From: Microbacterium aoyamense | GTDB lineage: Bacteria > Actinomycetota > Actinomycetes > Actinomycetales > Microbacteriaceae | Reading direction: 5' to 3' | NCBI RefSeq assembly: GCF_023155855.1 | Contig: NZ_JAKNUT010000007.1 | Span: 124,001-188,000 of the forward strand | Length of the DNA stretch: 64,000 bases | In this document: in pieces, positions 1 to 9,299 of the stretch | Layout of the letters: each line of letters begins with the position of its first letter | Numbering within the stretch: the stretch's first letter is position 1 | Notes under the pieces: generated by a model | Seen by the model: the letters and a program-made list of their open reading frames with translations, nothing else | What the model was told of the DNA's origin: nothing | The model's database searches: none | Position numbers and translations under genes: made by a program

Positions 1-867
1 GTAGCCGTCGTGTACGAGCCGCGCGACGGCCGAGACGCACATCGACACGGCCGTCTCGAAGCCGGCGTCCGCGCCGGTCGAGCTCAGCGCCTCGGACGAC
101 CAGCGCAGCACACCACGATCGAGCACGACGCTCGCTTCGGGAGTGGACTCCTGCTCCTCCTGGCGCACCATGAGCTCGTCGCGGTGAGCGGTCGCCCGCC
201 AGTGGATGCGACGCATCGAATCGCCCGGCACGTAGGGCCGAGCGACGAGGTTGTCGGCGCCCTGGCCGAGCTGGTTCGTCGTGGTGTGAAGCGTGCCGCC
301 GGCCTCGCCCGCGTAGTCGACGAGCGGCGTGAGGTCGACGATCGCCGGCGCGACCGTGACGGGAGTGCGATCGCCGAGCAGGATGCTGCGCCGAACCAGC
401 CCGAACGGATCGGCGAAGCGCACCGACAGCCGTCCGAGTGCGTGCACGCCACGGCGCACGCCGACGACCGAATAGGACAGATCGACCGTGCGGGCACCGG
501 CGCGCGAGCCGCCGAGCAGCCCCGAGCCGAGGGCCGGGAACGTGCCTTGAGCCTTGCCGCGGAGCGCCTTCGGGATGCCGTCCGTCCACGTGCCCGACGG
601 GGTCGGGAACGCCGAACGGACCCCGACCCGCACGTCGACGAGCGTCTCGCGGCCGACGGTCGAGATGTCGGGATGCAGCGACCGCACGACGGCGTCCGTC
701 GGGCGCGCGAGATAGAGCGCGCCGAGGGATGCCGCGAGCAGCGCGATCAGAAGCACGCCGAAGTACAGCAGCTCGATGATCCCCGCCTCGTTCGCGATGA
801 TGAAGCACGCCAAGGCGAGGACGAGCGCGCCCGTGCCACGGACGGTCAGGGGCCAGACGCGCTTCAT
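1..867 (-). CDS. DUF58 domain protein (partial, C-terminus off the window)
   Basis: The visible 289 residues start at ATG (867) with MKRVWPLTVRG and run off the left edge. Two hydrophobic segments lie near residues 10-55, followed by a soluble part. The DUF58 signature is visible as the stretch GDSMRRIHWRATAHRDELMV, with an R-x-I-H-W core. Proteins of this family pair with MoxR AAA+ ATPases. They are thought to act in envelope or chaperone-like maturation, but their biochemistry is not established. The gene follows the MoxR ATPase by 10 bases, so the two are surely co-transcribed. No strong Shine-Dalgarno is seen, which suggests translational coupling. Confidence 0.88.
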   Translation of the reverse strand, partial: MKRVWPLTVRGTGALVLALACFIIANEAGIIELLYFGVLLIALLAASLGALYLARPTDAVVRSLHPDISTVGRETLVDVRVGVRSAFPTPSGTWTDGIPKALRGKAQGTFPALGSGLLGGSRAGARTVDLSYSVVGVRRGVHALGRLSVRFADPFGLVRRSILLGDRTPVTVAPAIVDLTPLVDYAGEAGGTLHTTTNQLGQGADNLVARPYVPGDSMRRIHWRATAHRDELMVRQEEQESTPEASVVLDRGVLRWSSEALSSTGADAGFETAVSMCVSAVARLVHDGY

Positions 868-877
868 GATGGTGGGG

Positions 878-1882
878 TCACTGGCGCGAGGCGATGGGCA
901 CCCGCACGCTCGAGGCGATCCGCTCGAGGACCGTCGTCACGGCGTCGGCGCCGCCGCGTGAGCGGGCGCCGCCCGCCGATCGGGTGGGGATGAGCCGGTG
1001 CGCGAACACCGGAACGAGGAGCGCCGTGACATCGTCGGGGATGACGAAGTCACGACCGTCGAGCGCGGCCCACACCTTGGCCGCGCGGACGAGCTGCAGC
1101 GTCGCGCGCGGGCTCGCGCCGAGCCGCAGATCTGCGTGGGAGCGCGTCGCTGCGGCGAGGGCGACCGCGTAGTCCTCGAGCGCGGGCGCGACATGCACGG
1201 CACGAGCCCAGGCGATGAGCGCCGACACCTGCCGGCTCGTCGCGACCGGCACGATCGCGTCGAGCGGATTGACCGCGTCGCGTTGGCGCAGCATGAGCGC
1301 TTCGGAGCGGGGATCGGGGTAGCCCATCGAGATGCGCATCATGAAGCGGTCGCGCTGCGCTTCGGGCAGGGCGTACGTGCCCTCCATCTCGAGCGGGTTC
1401 TGCGTCGCGACGACGAGGAACGGATCGGGAAGCGGATGCGTGCGCCCGTCGACCGTGACCTGCCCCTCCTCCATCGCCTCGAGGAGGGCCGACTGCGTCT
1501 TGGGGGAGGAACGGTTGATCTCGTCGGCGATCACGATGTTGGCGAAGATCGCGCCGGGCTTGAACTCGAACTCGCGATCGACGGGATTGAACACGCTGAC
1601 GCCCGTCACGTCGCCGGGCAGCAGGTCGGGGGTGAACTGGATGCGACGCACGGTCGCATCGACGGACGCCGCGAGCGCGCGCGCGAGCATCGTCTTGCCG
1701 ACGCCGGGGACGTCCTCGATCAGCAGGTGCCCCTCGGCGAGCAGACACACGAGTGCGGAACGCACGGCATCCGCCTTGCCGTCGATCACGGTCCCGACCG
1801 AGGCGAGGATGCCGTCGGTGGCGCGCGCGAACCCCTCGGCCGTCATCGCATCGGCGTCTGCCGTCGTTGCGGTGTCCGTCAC
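878..1882 (-). CDS. MoxR-family AAA+ ATPase
   Basis: 334 residues. Walker A GVGKT lies near residues 60-64 and Walker B IVIADE near 116-121, followed by NRSSPKTQSALLEAMEE, typical of the MoxR family. These ATPases are cytoplasmic hexameric chaperone-like machines that work with VWA or DUF58 partners. The GTG start at 1882 is chosen because GAGGAGG sits just upstream at correct spacing; an in-frame upstream ATG at 1921 has no such site. The DUF58 gene follows 10 bases downstream. Confidence 0.9.
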   Translation of the reverse strand: MTDTATTADADAMTAEGFARATDGILASVGTVIDGKADAVRSALVCLLAEGHLLIEDVPGVGKTMLARALAASVDATVRRIQFTPDLLPGDVTGVSVFNPVDREFEFKPGAIFANIVIADEINRSSPKTQSALLEAMEEGQVTVDGRTHPLPDPFLVVATQNPLEMEGTYALPEAQRDRFMMRISMGYPDPRSEALMLRQRDAVNPLDAIVPVATSRQVSALIAWARAVHVAPALEDYAVALAAATRSHADLRLGASPRATLQLVRAAKVWAALDGRDFVIPDDVTALLVPVFAHRLIPTRSAGGARSRGGADAVTTVLERIASSVRVPIASRQ

Positions 1883-2005
1883 TGCGACCTCCTCGGGTCC
1901 GCCGGGCGGCGGTGGGTACAAGTGAAGGGCTCCATCGCCCTTCCTTCGATCGTAACCCTCGAGGCGGACGCAGGGCTCTGGGAGAACCCTGGACTTCCCC
2001 CCTTC

Positions 2006-2521
2006 TCACAGGAGTGCGGCGACCCCCATGACCCCGATCGAGGCACCCATCGCGGCGTACTGGATGCGGTCGAGAGCACCGTGGGCACGTGAGAGCATGA
2101 CGATCGATGCCACCGCGTACGCGATGGCACCGACGCACAACAGCAACGCGAACCCTCCACCGCCGGCGCCGTGAACGTGCCCCGCAGAGACGGCGCCGTC
2201 GCCGGCGGGTGTCATCGCGAGCTGCAGAGCGGCCATCGCGATCATGCCCACCGTCGTGTGCAGGGTCATGGCGTCGAGCCCGCGCGCCGTCCGCCTGCCG
2301 CGGGAGCGTCTGACGGCCGCGAACGACATCGCCGTGGCGACGAGGACCGCGGCCCACACCACCGCGGGCAGGGCACGGGTGAGCGCGGCATCCAGCATCG
2401 CGACGATCATGAGAAGGGATGCCGCGACCTCGGGCCACCGCACCCGCCGACGATCGGCTGCCAGACAGCAGGTCCCGATCGCGGCCGGTGCGATGGCCCA
2501 GGCGTGGAGGATCTCGGTCAC
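2006..2521 (-). CDS. Small integral membrane protein, possibly DUF5134-like
   Basis: 171 residues with about five hydrophobic segments and a short basic loop (RRSRGRRTARG). The GTG start at 2521 is two bases from the stop of the amine oxidase (TGAGCGTG), so the two genes are translationally coupled. A longer open frame continues upstream inside the oxidase but is only its shadow. His residues occur in the first, second and last membrane-proximal stretches (LHAW, LHTT, GHVHGAG). The size, topology and histidines recall the actinobacterial DUF5134 family, but I cannot confirm that by eye. A role in metal handling for the copper enzyme is speculation based on coupling. Confidence 0.7.
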   Translation of the reverse strand: MTEILHAWAIAPAAIGTCCLAADRRRVRWPEVAASLLMIVAMLDAALTRALPAVVWAAVLVATAMSFAAVRRSRGRRTARGLDAMTLHTTVGMIAMAALQLAMTPAGDGAVSAGHVHGAGGGGFALLLCVGAIAYAVASIVMLSRAHGALDRIQYAAMGASIGVMGVAALL

Positions 2522-2523
2522 GC

Positions 2524-4560
2524 TCAGTGGTGGTGGCCGTGCGCGCCGTGGTCTTGGGAACCGTGGTCGTGCGCGCCGCCGGTGGGCCCGTACCCGCCCA
2601 TCGACGCGTGTGTCGCGCCCGTCCCGGCCGAGCAGTGCGCCGACTCGGGAGCCGGCACGTTCAGCACGGGGCTGCGCTCGAAGAAGTTGTACGGCTTGAG
2701 GGTGAACTTGGCGTAGTCCATCGGCATGACGGGCCAGTCCTCGTTGCGCGGGAAGTGCGTGAGTCCGAACGTGTGCCACAGCACGACGTCCTCGCCCACG
2801 AGCGGCTCGTCGCCCTCGATGAACTGGGGGATGCCTCCGCCACCGGGATGCTGGTTGACGAAGTCGCCCGCCGCGTACCGCTCGGCGGGGTCGTACTTGG
2901 TGACGAAGAGGTTCTTCGTCGCGAAGGCGGCGCGCGAGGCGATGGATGACGCGTCGTCGGCGAGCAGCACGGGTGTCTCCGTCGGGAACAGCACGTAGGA
3001 GGTCGGCTGACCGAGCGACGTCGACTTGTCGGTCGACGCGATCTGCCAGACGCGATTGCGGGCGCCGTCGGCGAGTCGGCCGGACTCCTTCTCGGAGCGG
3101 ATCGGCGTCACCTGCTTCGTGAAGGCGTTCCCCGCCGGGTTCTCGGGCGAGATCGGCACCCGCACGGCATCGATCTCGTTGACGACGTTGGCGGTGCCGT
3201 CGACGGTCATGTCGAGCCGTGCCGAGAAGAGGTGCTGGTGGTAGGGCGCGCCGAGCCCCGGGGCGACCTGCGATGCGTAGGCGTAGTCCTCGCCCGGGTA
3301 CGACGACGTGAACAGGATGCCGGTGAGCTTCGCCTCGCACTCGATGGTGCCGTCGAGGTAGAGGTACCAGAAGAACCCGTAATCGTAGTTGCCGACCGTC
3401 GTGAAGAACGAGATGACGAGGCGCCGCGAACGCCGCACTTCGGACGCGCCCGTGAACAGGTCGGTGTGCTTCCACAGTGACCCGAAGTCCTCTTCGTGCA
3501 TGCACACACCGTTGCGCACGACGCGGGGGCTGCCCAGCTCGTCTGCGAGGACGGCATCCACGTAGGTGATGTCTCCGACGCAGTCGCAGCCGAGTTCGAG
3601 CTCGTTCGTGTAGCGGCCGAAGAGATACTCGCCGGTGTCGAAGTAGTTCTGCCAGAAGCGGTTCGGAGCGGGATCGGCGTAGGGCACGACCATCTCGCTG
3701 ATCGACCCGCGGTACATGACCGGCCGCCCCGCGAACGACAGCTGCCGGAGGATCAGGCCCTCACGCGTGTCGAAGCCGATCCGCAGGTCCCACTCGCCCC
3801 ACGTCACGTGCTCGCCGTCGACGGTGAAGCTCGATCCCTCCGGCTGCGTGATGACGATCGGCTTGAGCCCTTCGAGCGGCGGACCCTGAAGAGCGGGGTC
3901 GTCGTAGTTGCCGCTCGTCTCGGGGACGGCGAAGCCGGGAGTGTCGACGATCTTCAGCACGGCGCGGGTCGCGACGTCGATGTACGCCGTGAGGCCGTCG
4001 ACCGGGTGCGCCCACGGGTGGTCGGCGGGATGGTCCTGGCGGAAGGCGAACGTCCGCAGGATGCGGCGTCCCTCTTCCTCCGCGTACCCGTAGTTGCCCG
4101 CCGAGAGGGGCACGAGCACGACGTCGGCGGGCGTCAGGCCACGCGCGGCGAGCGCGGCCACCCACTCGGCGCTGTCGTTCGCGATGATCCCGACCTCTTC
4201 GAACTCCGCGTCGAGGATCGGGAGCTGTCCCGCCGTGCCGTCCAGCTCGACCGACGAGACGACCTCGCCCGTCGCGAGCGAAACGACCAGGTCGAGCGAG
4301 TGGGTCGTCCGCATGTCGAGCAGCTGCACCCGGGCGCGCCGCTCCGGCAGGGCACCGCCCTGCTCCCACGCGAGCACCTCGGGCTTGGGTGGCTCCTCGA
4401 GCCCGACGTAGGCGAAGCGCGTCGCGTCGGAGGTCGTCGGCAGCGCCAGCACGATCGTGCGGACGGCCTCGATCTCGGCCGCCGTGAGCGAGGCGAGCGG
4501 GTGACCGGCGATCGGGGGAGTCGCGAAGCCGGCGGCGGGGTCTGCGGAGGTGATGGTCAT
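2524..4560 (-). CDS. Copper-containing primary-amine oxidase
   Basis: 678 residues, the usual size for bacterial copper amine oxidases. It oxidatively deaminates primary amines to aldehyde, ammonia and hydrogen peroxide. The TPQ cofactor motif is present as GNYDY, with the modified tyrosine at about Y392. The catalytic-base motif FDTGE has its aspartate at about D308, and the copper ligand pair HQH is at about 441/443. No signal peptide is seen, so it is probably cytoplasmic, as in Arthrobacter. The C-terminus ends in a His-rich tail (HDHGSQDHGAHGHHH), unusual for the family. AAAGGA precedes the ATG. It follows an APC permease in the same direction, supporting a role in amine catabolism. Confidence 0.95.
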   Translation of the reverse strand: MTITSADPAAGFATPPIAGHPLASLTAAEIEAVRTIVLALPTTSDATRFAYVGLEEPPKPEVLAWEQGGALPERRARVQLLDMRTTHSLDLVVSLATGEVVSSVELDGTAGQLPILDAEFEEVGIIANDSAEWVAALAARGLTPADVVLVPLSAGNYGYAEEEGRRILRTFAFRQDHPADHPWAHPVDGLTAYIDVATRAVLKIVDTPGFAVPETSGNYDDPALQGPPLEGLKPIVITQPEGSSFTVDGEHVTWGEWDLRIGFDTREGLILRQLSFAGRPVMYRGSISEMVVPYADPAPNRFWQNYFDTGEYLFGRYTNELELGCDCVGDITYVDAVLADELGSPRVVRNGVCMHEEDFGSLWKHTDLFTGASEVRRSRRLVISFFTTVGNYDYGFFWYLYLDGTIECEAKLTGILFTSSYPGEDYAYASQVAPGLGAPYHQHLFSARLDMTVDGTANVVNEIDAVRVPISPENPAGNAFTKQVTPIRSEKESGRLADGARNRVWQIASTDKSTSLGQPTSYVLFPTETPVLLADDASSIASRAAFATKNLFVTKYDPAERYAAGDFVNQHPGGGGIPQFIEGDEPLVGEDVVLWHTFGLTHFPRNEDWPVMPMDYAKFTLKPYNFFERSPVLNVPAPESAHCSAGTGATHASMGGYGPTGGAHDHGSQDHGAHGHHH

Positions 4561-4585
4561 GATGATCCTTTCGGGATGCGGCGGG

Positions 4586-6061
4586 TCAGCCGGCGATCGA
4601 GTCGGTGAGCTTGGCGTAGGCGGCCGGGCGGCGGGCCTTGATCCATCGGGCCTGGACGTAGCCGATGATCGGGAAGATCACGACCAGCGCGAGCAGGAAC
4701 CAGCTCACCGCCGCGAAGACGGGATTGCCGTCGGCATCCACGTCGCCGACCATGATCGGGAAGTAGGCGACGATGAGCGCCGCCGACAGGACGAGTCCGA
4801 TGAAGCCGAGTGCCGGCGCGATGACGGTGTTCCACAGGCGCTTGTCCTTCTTCGTCTTGACGAAGTACACGATGACGGCGACCGACGTGATCGCCATGAG
4901 GATCGCGATCGCGAGTGTCGCGACGCCGGCGAACCACGTGAAGACCTGGAGGACCGGATCGAGTCCGAGCACCGCGAAGATCGCGATGAGCACCGCGGCC
5001 GTCGCGGTCTGGACGATCGACGAGACGTGAGGCGACAGGTGCTTCGCGTGCACTGCGCCGAGCTTGTCGGGCAGCACGCCGGCGTTCGCCATGGAGTGCT
5101 GATAGCGGGTGACGACGTTGTGGAACGACAGCACGCACGCGAACATCGCCGTGATGAGGAGGATGTTGACCGCCACCTCGCCGAAGACGCCGAGATAGCG
5201 CGACATCGTCGCGATGATGAAGGTGCCGGGGTCCTCCGCGATCACGCCGATGACGTCATCCGCGCCCCACGCCATGACCAGGCCCCACGAGGCGAGCGTG
5301 TAGAACACGCCGATCCCGATCACGGCCGCGTAGGTCGCACGCGGGATGGTGCGGTTCGGATCGCGTGCCTCGTCGCGGAAGATCGCCGTCGCCTCGAAGC
5401 CGATGAAGGCCGCGATCGCGAACATGAGGCCGACGCCGGGAGAGCCGCTCGCGACGTTCGCCGGTTCGAACGAGGAGAGATCGAGACCCGCAGCGCCTCC
5501 GCTCGCGACGACGACCACGACCATCGCGAGCACGATGCCGACCTCGGCGACGAGCAGTACACCGAGGACCTTGCTCGACAGATCGATGTGACGGAAGCCC
5601 AGCACGCCGACGATCGCGATCGTGACGAGCGACATGAGCCACCACGGCACTGCCGGACCGCCGAGCGACTGCACGGTGACCGACAGGATGTAGCCGATGT
5701 AGCCGTAGACCGACACCTGGATCGTCGTATAGGTCAGCATCGCGATCCATGCGCTCGCGAGTCCCGTCGAGCGGCCCAGGCCGTAGCCGACGTACGTGAA
5801 GAACGCGCCGGGCTTCGGCACGTGCCTCGTCATGGCGGCGAGGCCGACCGAGAACAGCAGCAGGATCACGGCGCTGATCGCGTAGAGCGCGGGGAAGCCG
5901 ATGCCGTTGCCGAGCAGCATGCCCAGCGGCGCCGCTCCGCCGATGACCGTGAGCGGGGATGCGGCCGCGACGACCATGAAGACGATGGCGGTGACGCCGA
6001 GAGAGCCGTGGAGGGTCCGCTTCGCGGAAGCCTCGACTCCCTTCGATTCGAGTTGTGTCAT
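4586..6061 (-). CDS. APC-family amino acid/amine permease
   Basis: 491 residues with about 12 hydrophobic segments and the APC-superfamily N-terminal pattern (PLTVIGGAAPLG, then P-x-P-GAFFTYVGYGLGRSTG). ATG at 6061 is chosen because GGAGGATCTC lies directly upstream. It is transcribed just before the copper amine oxidase with a 25-base gap, so it probably imports the amine substrate. Substrate specificity cannot be read from the sequence. It is divergent from a second APC permease, and the 208-base gap between them must hold both promoters. Confidence 0.88.
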   Translation of the reverse strand: MTQLESKGVEASAKRTLHGSLGVTAIVFMVVAAASPLTVIGGAAPLGMLLGNGIGFPALYAISAVILLLFSVGLAAMTRHVPKPGAFFTYVGYGLGRSTGLASAWIAMLTYTTIQVSVYGYIGYILSVTVQSLGGPAVPWWLMSLVTIAIVGVLGFRHIDLSSKVLGVLLVAEVGIVLAMVVVVVASGGAAGLDLSSFEPANVASGSPGVGLMFAIAAFIGFEATAIFRDEARDPNRTIPRATYAAVIGIGVFYTLASWGLVMAWGADDVIGVIAEDPGTFIIATMSRYLGVFGEVAVNILLITAMFACVLSFHNVVTRYQHSMANAGVLPDKLGAVHAKHLSPHVSSIVQTATAAVLIAIFAVLGLDPVLQVFTWFAGVATLAIAILMAITSVAVIVYFVKTKKDKRLWNTVIAPALGFIGLVLSAALIVAYFPIMVGDVDADGNPVFAAVSWFLLALVVIFPIIGYVQARWIKARRPAAYAKLTDSIAG

Positions 6062-6269
6062 GAGATCCTCCGGGTGGATGTCGGGCGGAGCAGGATGCCT
6101 CGACCCTCCCGCCCGGCTGTTGCACGGCCGTTCCCCACGTGTGAAACCTCGCCCCACGCGAGTGGGAACTCTCGCGCCGGGTGTCTCATTCGGGCGACAC
6201 GAACCGGAAACACGAGGGACCCTCCCGGGCAACGGCGACGGCGTAACGTCTCGCGCATCGGGAGGAGCC

Positions 6270-7769
6270 ATGACCGCACTCGAACGCGCGATCGCGAGAC
6301 CTGAGCCCGTGCGCGGGTTCGGGTCCAGGTCGCCTCTGGAGGGTCTCGATCGACGCAGCGTCGGGTTCTCCGACGTCCTCGCGCAGTCCGTCGCAGCCGT
6401 CGCGCCCGCCGCCGCCGCCACGACCGTCGTGCTCCTCGTGGCGGGGGTCGCGCCCCACGCGACGGTGCCGTCGATCCTGGTCGCCGGACTGCTCAGCTTC
6501 CTCGTCGCGCAGACGATCTCGCAGTTCGCCCGCCGCCTCGCCGCGGCGGGGTCGACCTACACCTATACAGCCCGCGGACTCGGGCAGGGCGCCGGTCTCG
6601 CGGCGGGGGCGGCCATCGTGCTCGGCCACGGAGCGATCGCGATGTTCGCGCTCCTCGGCGGCGCGTACTACGTCACGTTCCTGCTGCGCGGCCTGTGGCC
6701 CGACCTCGTCGACACCTCGACGATCGCGGGCGTGCTCGTGGTCGAGATCGCGTTCGTCGCGCTCGTGCTCGTGCGAGGCATCCGCCTCTCGTCGCGCATC
6801 GCCCTCGTCGTCGAGGGAATCTCGGTGCTGCTCATCGTCGTGCTGCTGATCGTGCTCCTCGTGCGCATCGGGCCCATCGATCCCGGCGCGGTGTTCGAGG
6901 CCGGCTCCTTCGACCCCGCCATGATCGCGGCGGGATCCATGATCGCCTTGACAGCCTTCGTCGGATTCGAGAGCGCCGCCACGCTCGGCGTCGAGGCGGT
7001 CTCGCCTCTGCGCACCGTCCCGCGCGCGATCGTCTGGACGGTGGTCCTGTCGGCGGGCCTCTACGTGTTGGCAGCTCTCGCCCAGGTCGCCGGTTTCGCC
7101 GAGATCGGCGCGGAACTCGGAGCGAGCACGTCTCCCATCAACGACCTGGCCGCGGCGTACGGACTCGCCGGCTGGGGAGTCGTCGCCGACATCGGCATCG
7201 CGGCCTCCTTCCTCGCATGCGCGATCGGATCGACGACCGCGCTCACGCGGGTCCTGTTCACGATGGGACGCGACGGGGTGCTCCCGCGCATCGCCGGCCG
7301 CGCCCACCCGCGCTTCGGCACTCCGGTCGGTGCGGTCCTGCTGTCGCTGCCGATCATCGCGGGGGTACCGCTGATCGTCACGCTCGCCGGCATCCCGATC
7401 CGCGACGCGATGCACGCGACGATCGCCGTGGGCGGTGCCGGGTACATCGTGGCCTACGTGCTCGTATGCGTGGCGGCGCCGTTCTTCCTCCACCGCATCG
7501 GCGAACTCACGCTGCGCGCCGCCGTGATCGCGGGATTCTCGGCGGTCGCGCTCGCCGCGGCTCTCGTCGTCTTCTTCATCGTCGACGCCCGGACCGGCAG
7601 TCTCGCCGTCTGGATCGTGGCGGGCGCCGCGGTCGTCTCCGGCGCGCTCATCGCCGTACGTCTGCGCAGCACCGCCCGTCCGCTCGATCGCATGGGGTCC
7701 TACGACGAGCCCCTCGCGTCGCAGGTGCTCGGCGGCGTCGCGCGAGAAGACCGGCCGTCGCATGGCTGA
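6270..7769 (+). CDS. APC-family permease, second copy in the amine cluster
   Basis: 499 residues with about 12 hydrophobic segments. ATG at 6270 follows GGAGGAG at 6261-6267. The motif AAAGSTYTYTARGLGQGAG matches the APC superfamily loop between helices 2 and 3. It differs clearly from the divergent permease, so it is not a recent duplication. Its 3' end overlaps the IclR regulator by 8 bases, making a permease-regulator operon. It probably transports an amino acid or amine; the exact substrate is not deducible. Confidence 0.87.
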   Translation: MTALERAIARPEPVRGFGSRSPLEGLDRRSVGFSDVLAQSVAAVAPAAAATTVVLLVAGVAPHATVPSILVAGLLSFLVAQTISQFARRLAAAGSTYTYTARGLGQGAGLAAGAAIVLGHGAIAMFALLGGAYYVTFLLRGLWPDLVDTSTIAGVLVVEIAFVALVLVRGIRLSSRIALVVEGISVLLIVVLLIVLLVRIGPIDPGAVFEAGSFDPAMIAAGSMIALTAFVGFESAATLGVEAVSPLRTVPRAIVWTVVLSAGLYVLAALAQVAGFAEIGAELGASTSPINDLAAAYGLAGWGVVADIGIAASFLACAIGSTTALTRVLFTMGRDGVLPRIAGRAHPRFGTPVGAVLLSLPIIAGVPLIVTLAGIPIRDAMHATIAVGGAGYIVAYVLVCVAAPFFLHRIGELTLRAAVIAGFSAVALAAALVVFFIVDARTGSLAVWIVAGAAVVSGALIAVRLRSTARPLDRMGSYDEPLASQVLGGVAREDRPSHG

Positions 7770-8460
7770 CGGAGCCGCGCCCTCGGTCACGGCGCGCCAG
7801 CCGCGGGCGATCCACAGCGCGCTCACGGTGCTCGAAGCCGTCGCCGGTCTCGGTGCGGGCGTCACCGCCCGCGAGATCTCGCACGAGCTCGGCCTTCCGC
7901 GCGCGACGGCCTATCGCCTCCTCAACCTCCTCGTGCAGGACGAATACCTCGTGCGCACGCCCGACCTTTCGGGGTTCGCGCTCGGCGCGAAGGTCGCTCA
8001 GCTCGCGGCCGTCGTCGCTCCGCCGATGCGGCTCACGTCGGCGGCCCGTGCCGTCGTGGCGGATGCGCGCGCCGCGGTGCGGGGCGGCATCCACGTCGTG
8101 TTCTACGTTCAGGACCGCCCCGTCGTCGTCGACGCCGACCCCGACTTCCCCTTCTCGGACGAGATCCGCCTGGCGCGCGAGCCCGAGCGGTACGCGGTCG
8201 GGCGCCTCCTGCTCGTGGAGCGACGCCACTCCGGGCCGGACGCGGGCGCCGCCGCCGATCTCGCCCGTTTCGGTGCGACACGGCAGATCGGCGAGCTGGT
8301 GCCGGGATACGGATGCCTCGCCCTGCCGCTCCGCGACGCGCAGGGCACCCTCGCGGGAGCGCTGGGCTTCTCGGGCCCGATGCACCGGGTCGAGGAGCCC
8401 GGTGATCTCGTGCGGCTGCTCTCACCGATGGCAGAACGACTCGCCCCGCTCGTCGCGTAG
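7762..8460 (+). CDS. IclR-family transcriptional regulator
   Basis: 232 residues. The N-terminal winged helix-turn-helix spans roughly residues 12-75 (AIHSALTVLEAV, then TAREISHELGLPRATAYRLLNLL). The C-terminal effector domain has the usual late conserved segments (LPLRDAQGTLAGALGFSGP). It overlaps the preceding permease by 8 bases, and likely controls that permease and the divergent permease-amine oxidase operon. Its stop codon TAG doubles as the first three bases of the -10 hexamer of the SRP RNA gene. Confidence 0.9.
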   Translation: MADGAAPSVTARQPRAIHSALTVLEAVAGLGAGVTAREISHELGLPRATAYRLLNLLVQDEYLVRTPDLSGFALGAKVAQLAAVVAPPMRLTSAARAVVADARAAVRGGIHVVFYVQDRPVVVDADPDFPFSDEIRLAREPERYAVGRLLLVERRHSGPDAGAAADLARFGATRQIGELVPGYGCLALPLRDAQGTLAGALGFSGPMHRVEEPGDLVRLLSPMAERLAPLVA

Positions 8461-8470
8461 ACTGTCCTCA

Positions 8471-8557
8471 GCTCTCCGCGAGGCGGCATCCAGGCCAACT
8501 CCCCCAGGACGGAAACGTAGCAAGGGTAACCAGGCTCTGCCGGGTTCGCGGAGAGTC
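8471..8557 (+). ncRNA. ffs: Bacterial SRP RNA (4.5S, small type)
   Basis: A perfect 10-bp terminal helix is formed by 8472-8481 (CTCTCCGCGA) and 8546-8555. The conserved internal region reads CCCCCAGGACGGAAACGTAG followed by CAAGGGTAACC, typical of actinobacterial SRP RNA. A -10-like TAGACT at 8458-8463 places the likely transcript start at about 8471, exactly where the helix begins. The apical part can fold as ACG-GAAA-CGU. The RNA binds Ffh and targets membrane proteins. Ends are inferred from the helix. Confidence 0.9.
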
Positions 8558-8573
8558 TTACTTTTCCCGGGGC

Positions 8574-9236
8574 TCAGCGACGGAACGGCCCGTCGAGAAC
8601 GGCCCACTGCAGCAGCATGATCGTCTTCGCGTCCTGGATCGAGCCGCTGCGCACCATCGACAGCGCTTCCTCGATGTCGAGTTCGACCAGCTCGATGTGC
8701 TCGCCCTCCTCTTCGAGCCCGCCGCTGTCGCCGGTACGGGCCGTCGAGTCATACGGCGCTGCGTAGAAGTGGAGACGCTCGGTGACCGACCCGGGGCTCA
8801 TGTAGACGTCCCACAGGTGCTCGATCTCGCCGATCTCGACGCCGGTCTCCTCGGCCGCCTCGCGTCGGATCGCGGCCTCGGGATGATCGTCGTCGAGAAG
8901 GCCGGCGGCCGTCTCGACGAGCATGCCGTCGGGGTGGTCGTTGACGTACACGGGATAGCGGAACTGGCGGGTCAGGAGCACGGTCCGCCGCGCCGGGTCG
9001 TACAGCAGCACTGTCGCACCGTTGCCGCGATCGTACGTCTCGCGCTGCTGGGTCTCCCACGCGCCCGAGGGCGCCCGGTACTCGAGGGTCGTGCGTCGCA
9101 GCACGTGCCACGCCGAGGCGAGCACCTCGACATCCGTGACCCTCACACCGGGATTGCGATCGAGCTCGAGACCCGCGCGATCGAGCCCGGTTCTGCCGCG
9201 GTGGTCGGGCACGTCGATGCCGGGGCGATCGGTCAT
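8574..9236 (-). CDS. NUDIX hydrolase, NudK-like (sugar-nucleotide pyrophosphatase)
   Basis: 220 residues. The Nudix box is clear (AGLLDDDHPEAAIRREAAEE then TGV), followed by YMSPGSVTERLHFY, the pattern of NudK-type GDP-mannose pyrophosphatases and ADP-ribose pyrophosphatases. It probably cleaves nucleoside diphosphate sugars in the cytoplasm. A TAAGCT hexamer at 9243-9248 ends six bases before the ATG, so the mRNA is likely leaderless. It is convergent with the SRP RNA gene and divergent from pta. Confidence 0.85.
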   Translation of the reverse strand: MTDRPGIDVPDHRGRTGLDRAGLELDRNPGVRVTDVEVLASAWHVLRRTTLEYRAPSGAWETQQRETYDRGNGATVLLYDPARRTVLLTRQFRYPVYVNDHPDGMLVETAAGLLDDDHPEAAIRREAAEETGVEIGEIEHLWDVYMSPGSVTERLHFYAAPYDSTARTGDSGGLEEEGEHIELVELDIEEALSMVRSGSIQDAKTIMLLQWAVLDGPFRR

Positions 9237-9299
9237 GATCGGAGCTTAGTCACGGCTGCGGCCTGGCCGCGGCATCCACCCCGCCCGTAGGGTTGACAC

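Noticed and set aside
2522..3505. N-terminal extension of the small membrane protein into the amine oxidase
   Set aside because: The extension is Arg/Pro/His-rich shadow sequence of the oxidase; GTG 2521 is coupled to the oxidase stop.
4550..6304. 584-codon plus-strand frame opposite the APC permease
   Set aside because: Its product is almost only Arg, Asp, His and Glu, the signature of an antisense frame over a GC-rich gene; the minus-strand frame gives a clean permease.
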